Assembly: GCF_013343715.1 (NCBI RefSeq)
Contig: NZ_JABUNR010000027.1
Coordinates: 1-35,291 of the forward strand
Length of the DNA: 35,291 nucleotides
Source of the DNA: Mesobacillus harenae
GTDB taxonomy: Bacteria > Bacillota > Bacilli > Bacillales > Cytobacillaceae
Direction: 5' to 3'
Each line of letters opens with the position of its first letter. Position 1 is the first letter of the stretch. A program made the position numbers and the translations under genes. This document shows positions 1-7,332 of this stretch, piece by piece. The notes below the pieces were generated by a model. The model searched no databases and was not told the DNA's origin. It saw only the letters and a program-made list of their open reading frames with translations.

Positions 1-182
1 ATTATCCGGTATTAGCTCCGGTTTCCCGAAGTTATCCCAGTCTTACAGGCAGGTTGCCCACGTGTTACTCACCCGTCCGCCGCTGACTTCAGGGAGCAAG
101 CTCCCATCTGTCCGCTCGACTTGCATGTATTAGGCACGCCGCCAGCGTTCGTCCTGAGCCAGGATCAAACTCTCCAAAAAAG
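1..182 (-). rRNA. rrs: 16S ribosomal RNA, 5' end (partial)
   Basis: Read on the minus strand, this is the first ~180 bases of 16S rRNA. It carries the universal GAGAGTTTGATCCTGGCTCA start followed by the GACGAACGCTGGCGGCGTGC segment. The gene runs off the left edge of the window. The mature 5' end is placed near 180-183 by analogy with Bacillus 16S. It is preceded by a boxA-like element and two strong promoters, so it begins an rRNA operon rather than being a fragment. Confidence 0.97.
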
Positions 183-273
183 AGTATGAGTTTAGCTCAT
201 AATTTAAAACGTTGGCTAGTGATCTTCATAAATGAAGTCACTATAAATATTGTTTGTTGACGCTTGTTTGTTT

Positions 274-288
274 AGTTTTCAAAGAACA
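274..288 (-). promoter_or_regulatory. rrn boxA antitermination element
   Basis: The minus strand reads TGTTCTTTGAAAACT between the rrn promoters and the 16S 5' end. This is the boxA sequence I know from Bacillus rRNA leaders, where NusB/NusE assemble an antitermination complex. Sequence and position both fit. Confidence 0.8.
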
Positions 289-323
289 ACTTTATTAATG
301 AGCCACTCTGAAGCAGCTTTAAT

Positions 324-352
324 AATATACCATACCAGCCGAATCAAGTCAA
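324..352 (-). promoter_or_regulatory. rrn promoter P2 (proximal)
   Basis: On the minus strand a TTGACT -35 box (347-352) is followed after 17 bases by TATATT (324-329). It is the nearer of two promoters with the same spacing upstream of 16S. Tandem promoters are usual for Bacillus rRNA operons. Confidence 0.85.
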
Positions 353-410
353 CCTGTTTTTTATGGTTGTTAATATCATTACGGTATTCCCTGTTCACGA
401 CTGTTTATAC

Positions 411-439
411 ATAATACCACCCCTGCTCAGGAGAGTCAA
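411..439 (-). promoter_or_regulatory. rrn promoter P1 (distal)
   Basis: The minus strand has TTGACT (434-439), a 17-base spacer and TATTAT (411-416), a close sigma-A match 87 bases upstream of P2. The remaining stretch to the ptsG terminator (440-600) shows no gene and no further convincing promoter. Confidence 0.85.
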
Positions 440-601
440 TAGAGTTTACAGATTGTAAAAAATGGAAGTTAACCTAATCTTAAAGCCACTCACTATCTCC
501 TATATAAATTTAAAGTCACGACTAAGATTATAGGACCTATCTCGAACCAATGAGTCTTGGTTACCGTTATCGCGACGGATAAACCACACTCTTTTAAAAG
601 T

Positions 602-639
602 AAAAAAACAGGGTGACCCTTAAACTCAGAGTCACCCTG
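602..639 (-). terminator. Rho-independent terminator of ptsG
   Basis: On the minus strand a 10-bp stem (CAGGGTGACC type, arms near 609-620 and 630-639) is followed by a T-rich run (602-608). It begins about 20 bases after the ptsG stop codon and separates it from the rrn promoters. Confidence 0.9.
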
Positions 640-661
640 CACATATTATAGAAGAAACTCG

Positions 662-2728
662 TTACTCCTTAGTAATGGAAATGATGTTTTCTTCTGTTAA
701 GTTCACATTGCCTGTCTTGTTTAATACTACTTTCTCGCCATCACCCAGGTTTGTGAAAACAATAGGCGTTATTGTCGATGTTGCATTTTTGGCAATAAAA
801 TCAAGGTCAACATTCATTAACGGCTGCCCTTTCTTTACCTGCTCATTTTCAGAAACTAACGTCTCAAATCCTTCGCCTTTTAGATTGACTGTGTCAATTC
901 CAAAATGGATCAGTATTTCACGGCCAGAATCTGTCTGTAATCCTATCGCATGCTTTGTTGGGAACAGGTTAACGATTTTTCCGTCAACAGGAGATACTAC
1001 AGTTCCTTCAGAAGGTATGATCGCAAATCCGTCACCCATCATCTTTCCAGAGAATACTGCATCCGGTACTTCGGTGATAGGCTTTATCTCACCTTTAATA
1101 GGAGAAACAAGCCAATTGTCGTTTTCAGTTTGAAGAGCATCTGGATTAACGTCTTCAATCTGCTGTTTAACTTCCTTGCCCGGGTCAACCTTAACAGTAC
1201 GCGGCTTTTTACCACCCATAATGTCCTTCATTTGTCCCTTGATGATCTCGGAACGAGGCCCAAAAATAGCCTGAATGTTTTCCCCAACCTCTAGGACACC
1301 GGCTGCGCCAAGCTTTTTAAGACGCCCCTTATCTACCTTTTGCTTGTCATTAACTGAAACCCGCAGGCGTGTTATACAAGCATCTAAATGCTTAATGTTT
1401 TCATCGCCGCCCATAGCTTCGAGGATGTCATAAGCTAAATCTCCTGTTTGAACAGCAGATTTTTCTTCTCCCTCTTCTTGTTCCTGATCATCTTCCCGAC
1501 CCGGTGTTTTCAGGCCAAATTTACGAATCGCAAAGCGGAAGCCGAAGTAGTAAATAACAGCGAATACTAGTCCGACTGGTATTACTAGCCATGCATTCGT
1601 TTGAGGATTAATTAAGCCGAAAAGGATATAGTCAATCAGACCACCAGAGAAGGTCATACCAATTTTCACGTCTAACAAATGCATAACCATGAAGGATAAC
1701 CCTGCGAAAATTGCATGGATCCCGAATAGTAATGGTGCTACGAATAGGAAGGAAAACTCAATTGGTTCTGTGATCCCAGTAAGAAACGATGTTAATGCTG
1801 CTGAAGCCATTAAACCACCGACTATAACCTTTTTTTCAGGACGAGCTTCATGGTAAATCGCTAAAGCCGCTGCTGGAAGACCAAACATCATGAATGGGAA
1901 TTTACCAGTCATAAATGTTCCTGCTGTTAAATTTTGAACCCCATCAGTAATTTGGGCCATAAAGATTCGCTGGTCACCTCGGACCACGTTACCAGCTTCT
2001 GTAGTATACTGGCCAAACTCATACCAAAATGGAGAGTAAAAAATATGGTGCAAACCGAAAGGAATTAACGAACGTTCAATTACTCCAAAGATAAAAGCTG
2101 AAATAGTTAAGTTTGCGTGAACCATGTTTTGTGAGAATGCGTTTAATCCGTTTTGAATTGGAGGCCAAATAATTAACATCGCCAATCCCAAAATTACGGC
2201 AGTTGCAGCAGTAATAATTGGAACAAATCGCTTTCCTGCAAAGAAACCTAGATAAGTTGGAAGTTCGATAGTATAAAACCGATTATATAGAGCAGCGGCA
2301 ATAATACCAACAATAATACCGCCAAACACACCTGTCTGAAGTGTAGGAATACCAAGCACATTGGCATAGCTTAGTCCATTAATGTCTTCTGGTGTGATGC
2401 CAAGTACGGTGCCCATAGTAACATTCATAATTAAGTATCCGATAATAGCAGCTAAGCCCGCTGTTCCTTCTCCTCCTGCTAAGCCGATTGCGACACCGAC
2501 CGCAAAGAGCAATGGCAGATTTCCAAAGACAATATCACCTGCATTTTGCATGACTGCGGCTACCATATCTACTCCGCTGTTATCTAAGAAAGGCGCCAGC
2601 TCCAGTAAGGCTGGGTTTCTTAACGCCGCACCTAAAGCAAGCAGAATCCCTGCCGCAGGTAAAAGTGCAACAGGTAACATTAAGGCGCGTCCCACTTTTT
2701 GGAGAACGCCAAAAGCATTTTTAAACAT
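662..2728 (-). CDS. ptsG: PTS glucose-specific EIICBA transporter
   Basis: This three-domain phosphotransferase permease imports and phosphorylates glucose. A membrane EIIC domain fills residues 1-405. An EIIB domain follows (about 428-508) with its phospho-cysteine at C451 in the LDACITRLRV motif. An EIIA domain (about 545-665) has the phospho-histidine H608 in ILIHFGID and the helper H593. An acidic linker (around 411-424) joins C to B. At 688 residues it has the usual EIICBA length. The ATG at 2728 is chosen because AGGAGG lies seven bases before it; the frame is open further upstream but that part overlaps the leader terminator. Expression should depend on GlcT antitermination at the leader. 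The domain order C-B-A and the adjacent glcT favour glucose over N-acetylglucosamine as substrate. Confidence 0.93.
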   Translation of the reverse strand: MFKNAFGVLQKVGRALMLPVALLPAAGILLALGAALRNPALLELAPFLDNSGVDMVAAVMQNAGDIVFGNLPLLFAVGVAIGLAGGEGTAGLAAIIGYLIMNVTMGTVLGITPEDINGLSYANVLGIPTLQTGVFGGIIVGIIAAALYNRFYTIELPTYLGFFAGKRFVPIITAATAVILGLAMLIIWPPIQNGLNAFSQNMVHANLTISAFIFGVIERSLIPFGLHHIFYSPFWYEFGQYTTEAGNVVRGDQRIFMAQITDGVQNLTAGTFMTGKFPFMMFGLPAAALAIYHEARPEKKVIVGGLMASAALTSFLTGITEPIEFSFLFVAPLLFGIHAIFAGLSFMVMHLLDVKIGMTFSGGLIDYILFGLINPQTNAWLVIPVGLVFAVIYYFGFRFAIRKFGLKTPGREDDQEQEEGEEKSAVQTGDLAYDILEAMGGDENIKHLDACITRLRVSVNDKQKVDKGRLKKLGAAGVLEVGENIQAIFGPRSEIIKGQMKDIMGGKKPRTVKVDPGKEVKQQIEDVNPDALQTENDNWLVSPIKGEIKPITEVPDAVFSGKMMGDGFAIIPSEGTVVSPVDGKIVNLFPTKHAIGLQTDSGREILIHFGIDTVNLKGEGFETLVSENEQVKKGQPLMNVDLDFIAKNATSTITPIVFTNLGDGEKVVLNKTGNVNLTEENIISITKE

Positions 2729-2786
2729 ATATATACCTCCTAATTTTTTCGACTCCTTAAAGCGTTTACACAAACTGGAAAAGGCA

Positions 2787-2880
2787 AATAAAAAAGGCAT
2801 GAGAAAGAAAGATATTAAAGGTCTTTACGGGTATCTTACCCCGAAAGTACAACTTTAATTAATTTTCTTTACTCATGCCT
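2787..2880 (-). terminator. ptsG leader terminator (GlcT-controlled)
   Basis: On the minus strand AGGCATGAG (2872-2880) pairs with CTCATGCCT (2795-2803), and a run of Ts follows at 2787-2795. The stem can extend inward through A/T-rich complementary segments. It lies in the ptsG leader upstream of its ribosome binding site, so it is an attenuator rather than an end-of-operon terminator. Its 5' arm is shared with the RAT site. Confidence 0.88.
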
Positions 2881-2899
2881 GATCGAATCAGTAACACGT
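2871..2899 (-). promoter_or_regulatory. RAT site for the GlcT antiterminator
   Basis: The minus strand carries a ribonucleic antiterminator sequence that begins ACGTGTTACTGATTCG and ends in AGGCATGAG. From memory it is nearly the same as the B. subtilis ptsG RAT. It overlaps the 5' arm of the leader terminator, so bound GlcT would prevent the terminator from folding. The promoter was not certain: TTCAGA and TATTTA spaced by 16 bases just upstream is the best candidate and is weak. Confidence 0.82.
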
Positions 2900-2910
2900 A
2901 AATTAAATAG

Positions 2911-3750
2911 TTATTTAATTTTTTTCTGAATTCTTTGCAGGTGCATCGTTAGATAGACTGCTTCTGCGTTGTATACTGGCTTTTTCAAAGCTTGCTGCAT
3001 TACTTTAATGAGCTTCCAGGAGAGATTATAGCACACTGGATATTCTTTTTTCAATAGCTCTGCAAATTTTTCAGGTTCTTCTACTTTTTCGCCTTTATTT
3101 ACTCTATCAATGGTATAGCGAAGATGCCTGATAAGCCTGTTATAATCAATGCTTTCTTTATCAATCGTGATGGCCAGCTGCTCCTCAATCATATCGACAA
3201 GAGTAGTGACAAGGTGGGAGTTTTTATTAATATCTGAAAGTTCCTTATTAGTAGTTGCACTGTGGATATGCAAAGCGATAAAACCAATTTCTCCCTCTGG
3301 CAATTCTATCCCTGAAAGATCTTTTATCAATTTCGTAACATCTTTAGCAATTCGATATTCATTTGGATAGAGAGTTTTAGTCTCAATCAAGAAAGGATTT
3401 TTAAACTCCATTCCATTTGAAATTCTGCTAATGGCAAACATAAGGTGATCTGTAAGAGCTACATGTATATGTTCGTTCAACGATAATTCCGATTTTTGTT
3501 TAATAAGTTCGATCGCAGAAATAATTGTTTCCTGGAGTTGAGTATCCATAAAAGGGAGAAGCTTAATATAATCCTCCCGTTCCTTTTTATTAGTTAATAC
3601 AAAGATTTTCTCAGCCTCATTATCTTCAATTGACTGTCCTGCTTTCCGGTTAAAACCAAGTCCTTTTCCTATAAGCACCACTTCGCCATAAGAGTCATGA
3701 TTGGCAATTACGACATTATTGCTTAATACCTTTTTAATGACAGGTTCCAT
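2911..3750 (-). CDS. glcT: GlcT transcriptional antiterminator (BglG/LicT family)
   Basis: This RNA-binding antiterminator allows ptsG transcription when glucose is present. The N-terminal ~55 residues form the CAT RNA-binding domain (NNVVIANHDSYGEVVLIGKG). Two PTS regulation domains follow. PRD1 contains H102 and H161/H163 (FIALHIHSA), and PRD2 contains H209 and H270 (YLTMHLQRI); these are the kind of histidines phosphorylated by EII and HPr in the family. At 279 residues it has the normal length. The ATG start has GGGGAG four bases upstream. It sits directly upstream of ptsG with the RAT and terminator between them, the B. subtilis arrangement, which supports GlcT over other family members. 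Confidence 0.92.
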   Translation of the reverse strand: MEPVIKKVLSNNVVIANHDSYGEVVLIGKGLGFNRKAGQSIEDNEAEKIFVLTNKKEREDYIKLLPFMDTQLQETIISAIELIKQKSELSLNEHIHVALTDHLMFAISRISNGMEFKNPFLIETKTLYPNEYRIAKDVTKLIKDLSGIELPEGEIGFIALHIHSATTNKELSDINKNSHLVTTLVDMIEEQLAITIDKESIDYNRLIRHLRYTIDRVNKGEKVEEPEKFAELLKKEYPVCYNLSWKLIKVMQQALKKPVYNAEAVYLTMHLQRIQKKIK

Positions 3751-3785
3751 ATTACTCCCCGTTTCGACTGAATGCTTGTTCTCCT

Positions 3786-3814
3786 ATGTTAGCGGAGTCA
3801 GCAATTGAAGTCAA
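3786..3814 (-). promoter_or_regulatory. glcT promoter
   Basis: The minus strand has TTGACT (3809-3814), a 17-base spacer and TAACAT (3786-3791), about 35 bases before the glcT start and just downstream of the pbuG terminator. Confidence 0.72.
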
Positions 3815-3841
3815 AATTAAAAAAGGGCACGCGGCCCTTTT
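3815..3841 (-). terminator. Rho-independent terminator of pbuG
   Basis: On the minus strand AAAAGGGC and GCCCTTTT form a stem with a five-base loop, followed by more Ts. It lies ten bases after the pbuG stop. Confidence 0.9.
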
Positions 3842-3850
3842 ATCAAAAAG

Positions 3851-5176
3851 TTATAGAAAGACAAAGTATAGGATAAAGATAACAAATAATAAATACATGA
3901 TTGGGTGGATTTCTTTTGCACGGCCTTTAACAGCCATAGTGATTGGATAAAAGATAAACCCAATTGCAATTCCCGTAGCAATACTGTAGGTCAGCGGCAT
4001 CGCAATGATCGTTAAAAATGCCGGTACTGCAATCTCAAATCGTGTCCAGTCAATTTTCCCAAGTGCTGACACCATTAGAACACCTACGATGATTAAAGCA
4101 GGAGCGGTAACTGCAGCTGTGATAACCTCTAACAAAGGAAAGAAGAATAGTGATAAAAGGAAAAGCACTGCGGTTACCACGGATGCAAAACCTGTCCTTG
4201 CTCCTGCTGCAACTCCTGCAGAGGATTCGATATAAGATGTAGTTGTCGAAGTACCTAAAACAGCACCTACGACTGTTGCACAAGAGTCGGCGAAAAGCGC
4301 TTTGCCGGCACGCGGAAGTTTATTCCCCTTTGTTAATCCAGCCTGGTTTGTAACAGCTACAAGTGTTCCCGCTGTATCAAAGAAGTCGACGAATAAAAAG
4401 GTTAGGATGACAGCTAGCATTTGCGTTGTGTATAGCTGGCCATCCGTAAATGCAGTCAAAGCTGCGCCAAATGTCGGCTCAAGGCTAGGCACAGCACCAA
4501 CCACACTGCTAGGAGCATCGATTAAGCCCACAATCATTCCAACTACTGCAGTAATTACGATTCCGAAGAAGATTCCGCCATTAATTCCTCTTGTCATTAG
4601 TATAACCGTAATAAAAATCCCGAAGATAGCCAGCAATGTACTGCCATTTGTCAGGTCGCCAAGACCAACCATTACAGCCTCATCACCAACAATAATACCT
4701 GCATTTTGAAATCCAATAAATGTAATAAACAAACCGATTCCCGCACCAACCGCAAACTTTAATTCTGACGGAATCGAGTTAATTATTTTCTCCCGCAATC
4801 CCGTAAGAGTTAAAAGAATGAAAATCAATCCTGAAATCAAAACCCCTGAAAGCGCAGTCTGCCATGGAATTCCCATTGTTAAGACGACTGTGTAAGCAAA
4901 GAATGCATTTAAACCCATACCAGGTGCCAATGCGATAGGGTATTTAGCTATTAACCCCATTAATAATGATCCTAGTGCGGCTGCCAGTGCTGTAGCGACA
5001 AAAACGGCCCCATAATCCATTCTCATGGAATCTGGCAGATCTGGAATTGTAGTCAGAGACAGAGTAAGCGGGTTAACGACCAGGATGTAGGCCATTGATA
5101 AGAACGTAGTTAAGCCACCAATAAATTCACGTTGATAATTTGTTCCGAGTTCTTCAAACTGGAAATACTTCTTCAT
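3851..5176 (-). CDS. pbuG: Guanine/hypoxanthine permease (NCS2, AzgA type)
   Basis: This membrane transporter imports hypoxanthine and guanine for purine salvage. The 441 residues are almost all hydrophobic helices. The N-terminus reads FEELGTNYQREFIGGLTTFL, and the motif NPLTLS and the segment LAPGMGLNAFFAYTVV are typical of AzgA-like NCS2 permeases. The ATG at 5176 follows a GGGGGG ribosome binding site by eight bases; an upstream in-frame extension would run through the riboswitch terminator and is rejected. The gene follows guaA as in B. subtilis but has its own promoter and guanine riboswitch, so it should be off when guanine is plentiful. Confidence 0.93.
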   Translation of the reverse strand: MKKYFQFEELGTNYQREFIGGLTTFLSMAYILVVNPLTLSLTTIPDLPDSMRMDYGAVFVATALAAALGSLLMGLIAKYPIALAPGMGLNAFFAYTVVLTMGIPWQTALSGVLISGLIFILLTLTGLREKIINSIPSELKFAVGAGIGLFITFIGFQNAGIIVGDEAVMVGLGDLTNGSTLLAIFGIFITVILMTRGINGGIFFGIVITAVVGMIVGLIDAPSSVVGAVPSLEPTFGAALTAFTDGQLYTTQMLAVILTFLFVDFFDTAGTLVAVTNQAGLTKGNKLPRAGKALFADSCATVVGAVLGTSTTTSYIESSAGVAAGARTGFASVVTAVLFLLSLFFFPLLEVITAAVTAPALIIVGVLMVSALGKIDWTRFEIAVPAFLTIIAMPLTYSIATGIAIGFIFYPITMAVKGRAKEIHPIMYLLFVIFILYFVFL

Positions 5177-5212
5177 GTGCTTTTCCCCCCTGTGGAAAGT
5201 GTCTTTAGAAAC

Positions 5213-5240
5213 AAAAAACGCCCCGGATGGCCGGAGCGTT
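5213..5240 (-). terminator. Riboswitch expression-platform terminator of pbuG
   Basis: The minus strand reads AACGCTCCGG-CCAT-CCGGGGCGTT followed by six Ts. It lies between the purine aptamer and the pbuG ribosome binding site, so it is the ligand-controlled terminator. Confidence 0.9.
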
Positions 5241-5313
5241 GACAACTGGAAATGTAAAGTTGAGGGGCAAATAGAAAAAATAAAGAAAGACAAAAAGCCC
5301 ACCCACTTACAAT

Positions 5314-5386
5314 ATCCTCGTAGTCAAGCTATTTACGGCAGCTCGGTAGAAACTTTTGGGCCATATTCCCAATATTATACGACGAC
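5314..5386 (-). ncRNA. Guanine riboswitch aptamer (pbuG leader)
   Basis: The minus strand carries the purine-riboswitch core. It has P1 ends TCGTA/TACGA, P2 TTGGG/CCCAA around the AATATGG loop, the GTTTCTACC junction, and P3 (CGAGCT/AGCTTG) around a GCCGTAAAT loop. The closing junction reads TTGACTAC; the C at the ligand-pairing position (C74 in the xpt aptamer) indicates guanine or hypoxanthine rather than adenine. It precedes a purine permease gene. Confidence 0.93.
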
Positions 5387-5413
5387 TTGCGACAAAATAT
5401 TTATTTCTCTTTT

Positions 5414-5442
5414 ATTTTATCAGGGTGGATTTTATTAGTCAA
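5414..5442 (-). promoter_or_regulatory. pbuG promoter
   Basis: The minus strand has TTGACT (5437-5442), 17 bases, then TAAAAT (5414-5419), about 30 bases upstream of the riboswitch. The -35 box lies just downstream of the guaA terminator. Confidence 0.82.
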
Positions 5443-5445
5443 TAT

Positions 5446-5491
5446 AAAACACGAACATTTTTTATTTTACTTATATATTCGTTCGTGTTTT
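5446..5491 (-). terminator. guaA terminator
   Basis: An 11-bp perfect inverted repeat (arms 5446-5456 and 5481-5491, AAAACACGAAC type) surrounds an A/T-rich loop of 24 bases. It begins about 27 bases after the guaA stop and ends in a T-rich run on both strands, so it may work in either direction. Confidence 0.75.
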
Positions 5492-5518
5492 GTTTGTGGC
5501 ATTCCAAAACACTTAAAA

Positions 5519-7075
5519 CTACTCCCATTCGATTGTTGCAGGAGGCTTACTTGTAATATCGTAGACAACCCGGTTAATATGATTAACCTCATTAACGAGC
5601 CTTGTTGAAATACGTTCAAGAACATCCCAAGGTATTCTTGCCCAATCAGAAGTCATTCCGTCAATGGAAGTTACTGCCCGGATTCCAATTGTATAATCGT
5701 ATGTTCTGGCATCGCCCATAACACCGACACTGCGAATATCAGGCAGTACCGTGAAATATTGCCATATATCACGATCTAACCCAGCCTTACTGATTTCTTC
5801 TCTTAAAATAGCATCAGATTCCCGCACAATTTCAAGCTTTTCTTCTGTCACTTCGCCAAGAACTCGTATTCCTAGACCTGGTCCTGGGAAAGGCTGACGC
5901 CAAACAATCGCATCCGGTATTCCCATCTCACTTCCTAATGCTCTAACCTCATCTTTAAAAAGTGTGCTAAGCGGTTCGATTAATTGAAATTGCATGTCTT
6001 CAGGCAAGCCACCCACATTATGGTGAGATTTAATCGTTTGAGCTGTAGCAGTACCGCTTTCAATAATATCCGTATACAGCGTGCCTTGCGCTAAGTAATC
6101 AATACCTTCAAGCTTAGTAGCCTCATCATCAAAAACATAAATGAATTCGTTCCCAATGATTTTCCGTTTCTGTTCTGGGTCACTAACACCTTTTAGCTTA
6201 CTCATGAACCTTTCCTTTGCGTCCACCTTAATAACGTTCATATTGAAGCCATCGGCGAACGTTTTCATGACACTATCTGCCTCATCCTTACGCAACAGCC
6301 CATGATCGACAAAAATACATGTCAGCTGATCACCGATTGCTTTATGTATTAGAACTGCTACTACTGAGGAATCGACACCTCCGCTAAGAGCGCATAAAAC
6401 CTTCTTATCACCGACCAACTGGCGGATTTTTTCCATTTCAATTTCCACAAAGCTTTCCATAGTCCAGTCACCTTTACAGTGGCACACTTCAAAGACAAAG
6501 TTTCTTAAAAGCTCATTCCCATAAACTGAATGGCGCACCTCTGGGTGAAACTGAACGGCGTATAACCCACGTGACTCGTCACTCATCGCAGCAATCGGGC
6601 ATGAGGGGTTAACTGCATCAATGGTAAAGCCAGGAGGTGTATCCATAACCAAATCACCATGACTCATCCAGGCGACCTGCTCACCAGGCGTATTCTTAAA
6701 AAGAGGATTATCATCTCGGCTCAAAATGATACTAGCTTTGCCGTATTCACGATGCTTTGCCGGCTCAACCTTCCCTCCGAAATGAACCGTCATAAGCTGC
6801 ATGCCATAGCAAACACCCAAGACAGGAACACCGATTTCAAAAATTTCCGGATCACAACGAAACGAATTCTCATCATAGACACTGTTCGGTCCACCAGAAA
6901 ATATGATTCCTTTTGGATTCATCTTTCTGATTTCTGCGGCAGTAAGGGTATGAGGGTGAAGTTCGCTATATACCCCAAATTCCCTGATCCGCCTTGTAAT
7001 AAGCTGATTATACTGACTTCCAAAATCCAGCACAATAATCATATCTTGACCTTGAAGCTCACTTCTTGTTAACAT
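5519..7075 (-). CDS. guaA: GMP synthase (glutamine-hydrolysing)
   Basis: The enzyme converts XMP, glutamine and ATP to GMP, the last step of guanine nucleotide synthesis. Residues 12-200 form a class I glutamine amidotransferase with nucleophile C89 (GVCYGMQ) and the H177/E179 pair (FHPEV). Residues 210-400 form the ATP-pyrophosphatase domain with the P-loop SGGVDSS (231-237). The C-terminal dimerisation domain ends in KPPATIEWE. At 518 residues it matches the family. The ATG start has GAGGTGG six bases before it. A guanine riboswitch and terminator occupy the leader, so the gene is expected to be switched off by guanine. Confidence 0.97.
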   Translation of the reverse strand: MLTRSELQGQDMIIVLDFGSQYNQLITRRIREFGVYSELHPHTLTAAEIRKMNPKGIIFSGGPNSVYDENSFRCDPEIFEIGVPVLGVCYGMQLMTVHFGGKVEPAKHREYGKASIILSRDDNPLFKNTPGEQVAWMSHGDLVMDTPPGFTIDAVNPSCPIAAMSDESRGLYAVQFHPEVRHSVYGNELLRNFVFEVCHCKGDWTMESFVEIEMEKIRQLVGDKKVLCALSGGVDSSVVAVLIHKAIGDQLTCIFVDHGLLRKDEADSVMKTFADGFNMNVIKVDAKERFMSKLKGVSDPEQKRKIIGNEFIYVFDDEATKLEGIDYLAQGTLYTDIIESGTATAQTIKSHHNVGGLPEDMQFQLIEPLSTLFKDEVRALGSEMGIPDAIVWRQPFPGPGLGIRVLGEVTEEKLEIVRESDAILREEISKAGLDRDIWQYFTVLPDIRSVGVMGDARTYDYTIGIRAVTSIDGMTSDWARIPWDVLERISTRLVNEVNHINRVVYDITSKPPATIEWE

Positions 7076-7125
7076 TCCGCCACCTCGTTTGTTATTGCGT
7101 CTGTGTTCTCTACATTCGCTTTCTC

Positions 7126-7180
7126 AATAAAAATAAAAACCAGAATTCTCCTTAGTCTTTTCAGAAAAGCAGAATTCTAG
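7126..7180 (-). terminator. Riboswitch expression-platform terminator of guaA
   Basis: The minus strand has arms CTAGAATTCT (7171-7180) and AGAATTCTGG (7140-7149) followed by a long T-rich run (7126-7139). A segment just after the aptamer (GCAG-GC-ATTCT, near 7196-7207) could pair with AGAATTCTGC as an antiterminator, which fits a transcription-attenuation switch. Confidence 0.87.
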
Positions 7181-7208
7181 TTTACAAACCGAATAAAAGA
7201 ATGCCTGC

Positions 7209-7278
7209 CCTCATAGTCAAATCATTTTCGGTGATCTGGTAGAAACGTTCGAACCATATTATCGAGTATATATGAAGG
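7209..7278 (-). ncRNA. Guanine riboswitch aptamer (guaA leader)
   Basis: The minus strand shows a second purine aptamer. P1 is CTTCATA/TATGAGG (7 bp). The AATATGG loop, the GTTTCTACC junction and P3 CAGATCA/TGATTTG (7 bp) follow. The 3' junction TTGACTATG has the C that specifies guanine. Two features are unusual: P2 forms only about four solid pairs (TCGA/TCGA), and the P3 loop is CCGAAAA where the consensus is CCGTAAA. The overall fold and location still make the call firm. Confidence 0.88.
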
Positions 7279-7302
7279 ATTACCATATTCATTTTAAGAA
7301 CC

Positions 7303-7332
7303 ATTTTACCAGTACATTAAAAATTTGGTCAA
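7303..7332 (-). promoter_or_regulatory. guaA promoter
   Basis: The minus strand has TTGACC (7327-7332), an 18-base spacer and TAAAAT (7303-7308), about 25 bases before the aptamer. The -35 box overlaps the stop codon of the upstream transglutaminase gene. Confidence 0.7.

Noticed and set aside
440..600. A third rrn promoter or a tRNA-like fold upstream of P1
   Set aside because: A TATAAT is present on the minus strand near 527-532 but no -35 box lies at a usable distance, and no cloverleaf can be drawn.
5177..5302. N-terminal extension of PbuG in the same frame
   Set aside because: It runs through the riboswitch terminator and would precede the strong GGGGGG ribosome binding site.
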